Assembly (NCBI GenBank): GCA_963580455.1
Contig: OY756957.1
Span: 26,442,501 to 26,506,500, forward strand
Direction of reading: 5' to 3'
DNA length: 64,000 nucleotides
Source of the DNA: Euonymus europaeus
Taxonomy: Eukaryota > Streptophyta > Magnoliopsida > Celastrales > Celastraceae
The number at the start of each line of letters is the position of its first letter. Position 1 is the stretch's first letter. Shown one piece after another: positions 54,814-64,000 of this stretch. The notes below the pieces were generated by a model. The model was not told the DNA's origin. It did not search any database and saw only the letters and a program-made list of their open reading frames with translations. The translations under genes were made by a program, and so were the position numbers.

Positions 54814-57039
54814 CCTAAAAAGATTTTGTGTATAAAATCATTTAATAAAAAACAACAGTAAAACAATATGAACATTTGAGTCTAAAATCGCTAAATGCAA
54901 AACAATAGTTGCACTATATGTAAAATATAATATCGCCCAACAAAGAACAATTCAATAATTAATGTACTTTGCATACAAAAACATACCTGAGATAAGGATA
55001 TGTGACGTCAGCAACTTTGGTTCAGATCCAGGGGAAAAAATATAACCACCTATTTGACTTGAAAAGGAGGTTTTTTAGAATGGTAAATAGGATGAAAAGA
55101 ATGAGAATAGTAAAACGAAAAATTGCATATTGAACAATTTGTTTTTGAAAATTGGCAACGTGTAAGTAGGTGCATAAATGGAGTAAGAAAAACAGAAATA
55201 TGACAATGACATATAATGCAATTGCATGACACTTAAATTACCTCACACTAAAGAACAACAAAGCGTACAGCGATTCAAAATATAAGTCGAAGTTTCGATC
55301 TATTTTATAGTTGTGTATTAGAGCGCTTACTCAGGGTCCATAATTTTCATTGCTTTCCTTTTGCTAGGGTCTACCAATCACTCTTTTTAGGCCTAGTAAA
55401 ATGGTGTGAATTAAATAAATTTATTGAGTTTGTCCTATAAACTATGTATCGCGAATAAGTCTATGAAAAATTGGTGTGTGGACTCATACTTTCGGAGATG
55501 ATTGACCGTTAATTGAGAGCATGGTTAGTATATGTCTTATCAAAGTCCAATATAATCATTGGTAGAAAAAGAATAGGATTAGCTTGTCTTGATTGGATCC
55601 TAATACAAAATTATTGGATGTAAAAAGTAGAGGTAATTCAAAATATTGAAAATATATACGTATAATAAACGTTTATGTAATGTACCCTTAATTTTGTATG
55701 TATATATGGAGGATTATGATCGGTTCTTGCAATGAGGAACTTCTGTTTTTCTTCTTGATTTCGAAAATAAAATAAACTTGGTTCAATAAATTTGGGTACA
55801 AATGCATGGGATATCCTTGTCCGAATGGCTGGTAGGGCTTTATCTCAGATAATATGATTTATCAGTTTCAATCTTTACCCAAGTATGCTTAGACAGAAAC
55901 CTTATCATTCTTAATCTGGTTAAACTCAACTCAAGCCTATTCTATTTTATTTTTGGCATAGAAAGGATACTAAACGACTATCATCAGCGTTTTCTTTTTT
56001 CCTTGATTCCTATTAATCTTGTATCTCCTATAAGACTAATTTGTGACTCAATTATTTTCCCTGCTAAGCAAGTGCAACTTATTATTTTCTTTAATGTTGA
56101 CATGCTAATGAATTATTTAATTTACAGAAAAACAACATGTCATTATGAATTTATGCAGATAATGCACTTGTATCAAATATTATAATAATTCCTCTATCCT
56201 TAAATAGAAACAAAAAAACTGAGCGACTTCAATAAATCCAAACAGCAATACGACACAGCATGCACAGGTCATATCCTTCAATCAAGTTCTTTGGCAAAAA
56301 AACATACATGACTGAAAATAGTGATTCCTTAAAGCCAATTGAGGCAAATAGGCACTGCATGCCTTTGAGTTTCAAAACTTGAGGGGAACTGAAAAAGCTA
56401 TGATGAAACTATGAATAAGTGCAATTACTTCATGAAGTATGCGGATTTTATAGTGTTCTTGACCTCTAGTAGGCTACTGGTTCTTTTTACTTAGGAGTTA
56501 GGTCTTTTCTTTCATTGTTTGTTTCCATGCTTTTCATATAAGCAAAAGATAGGGCATAGCTCAATCACCCCAAAAAAATAATAGCCGAACTGAAGTTACC
56601 TACAAAGTACACTTGAAAAAAGTGTGTTAACAATCCTCTCTCCCTCTTCATCAGTTTGATCTATTCTCCAGTAACATATTTCCTCTTGCTTTTACATATC
56701 AAGATGAAGATGATTATCGTATTTCTTACAACGCAAGTACTCCCGAAACAAAAACACAATAATGATACAGTGATAAAGGATGGTCCAAGTAAAAATGTTT
56801 ATGAGAACTACATGAAGTTGCTCATCTTTGGAGGGAAATACAGGGGGAAAAACCATATTGAAGCCTACGCTCAACATACTTCAGGTGTTTAGATAACTTT
56901 CCATCTGCTAAAAAATTCCAAATGCTACCAAGATAAAGCAAAACAGAAAAATGAGGCGCGTATCATGAACTAAACTAGAGTAGAGGAGATAAATAGAGTG
57001 ACTTTGCAAGAAAGGAAAAAAGTACTTGAAATTTGATTT
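54814..57039. other. Intergenic DNA, no gene seen
   Basis: AT-rich throughout; short frames at 56003-56185 and 56656-56892 have no family. 56255-56286 is the inverted partner of 46029-46060. The right part should include the 3' UTR of the methionyl-tRNA synthetase gene. Confidence 0.45.
56255..56286 (-). repeat. 32-base block, inverted partner of 46029-46060
   Basis: Identical over 32 bases on the opposite strand, with unrelated flanks. It lies downstream of the methionyl-tRNA synthetase gene. Confidence 0.7.
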
Positions 57040-63840
<6,801 letters not shown>

Positions 63841-63940
63841 ACGCTAGGGTTTCCAACTGCATACCTCCTCTGAAAACAGAAGACCCGGCTGCTCTCACTT
63901 GCTGTATCGCGCCTCTGCAGAAACTCTGCTTGGACGTGAG
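63841..63940 (+). other. First leader exon of a gene beyond the right edge
   Basis: Telo-box-like CTAGGGTTT (63844-63852) followed by a leader that ends ACGTGAG with a GTATGTTC donor at 63941. Telo box with site II elements is typical of ribosomal-protein or other translation genes, but no coding part is present, so the product is unknown. Confidence 0.45.
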
Positions 63941-64000
63941 GTATGTTCGCTGCAACTCAAACCAATCTAGGGTTTCTGCTCAATTATTTCTTACATGATT

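Overview
The window is nuclear DNA of a dicotyledonous plant. It has intron-rich genes with GT-AG junctions, plant-only families (CASP-like and APO proteins, a chloroplast/mitochondrial methionyl-tRNA synthetase), AT-rich intergenic DNA, and much nested transposon sequence. All calls come from reading the sequence; exon models were assembled by matching conserved family motifs to splice sites and checking that the phases add up.

Layout, left to right. 1-781: 5' end of a minus-strand Ty1/copia element running off the left edge. 1553-1702: last exon of a plus-strand protein geranylgeranyltransferase-I beta gene. 2108-2702: a complete TRIM mini-LTR element. 3764-4726 (-): single-span membrane protein of unknown function. 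9090-10592 (+): HSP20-like protein of the FYD type. 11859-15213 (-): six-exon polyprenol reductase. 15942-32095: a decayed chromodomain Ty3/gypsy element whose gag is split by a second, almost unmutated insertion at 16952-28222. That second insertion is a non-autonomous LTR element on the minus strand arranged LTR-internal-LTR-internal-LTR. 33663-34577 (+): CASP-like protein. 35051-35164 (-): the 37-residue oligosaccharyltransferase subunit OST4. 38344-44269: a truncated copia element interrupted by a hAT-like element (39032-42301), itself interrupted by a solo LTR (39654-41192). 44691-45754: gene fragments (a phospholipase D C2 domain; the promoter and first two exons of ribosomal protein eS6). 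46986-51305: a large inverted repeat holding a broken and an intact copy of an APO gene. 53003-54813: a MITE and a truncated Helitron gene. 57040-63561 (-): twelve-exon organellar methionyl-tRNA synthetase (OVA1 type). 63562-64000: shared promoter and first leader exon of a plus-strand gene lying beyond the right edge.

The host genes are housekeeping genes: protein prenylation, dolichol synthesis and N-glycosylation (the polyprenol reductase and OST4 act in the same ER pathway), organellar translation and organellar RNA/Fe-S function (APO). From memory, Arabidopsis has CASPL4C1 next to OVA1 (At3g55390, At3g55400) and FYD close to OST4A (At3g12570, At3g12587), so the gene order looks partly conserved and expanded by transposons.

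The least explained structures are (i) the three-LTR tandem element, whose only sizeable ORFs are a dsRNA-binding-like/coiled-coil protein on its sense strand and a coiled-coil protein on its antisense strand behind a TATA-like box; and (ii) the head-to-head inverted duplication of the APO gene, in which the intact coding copy has lost the original promoter side and the broken copy has kept it.
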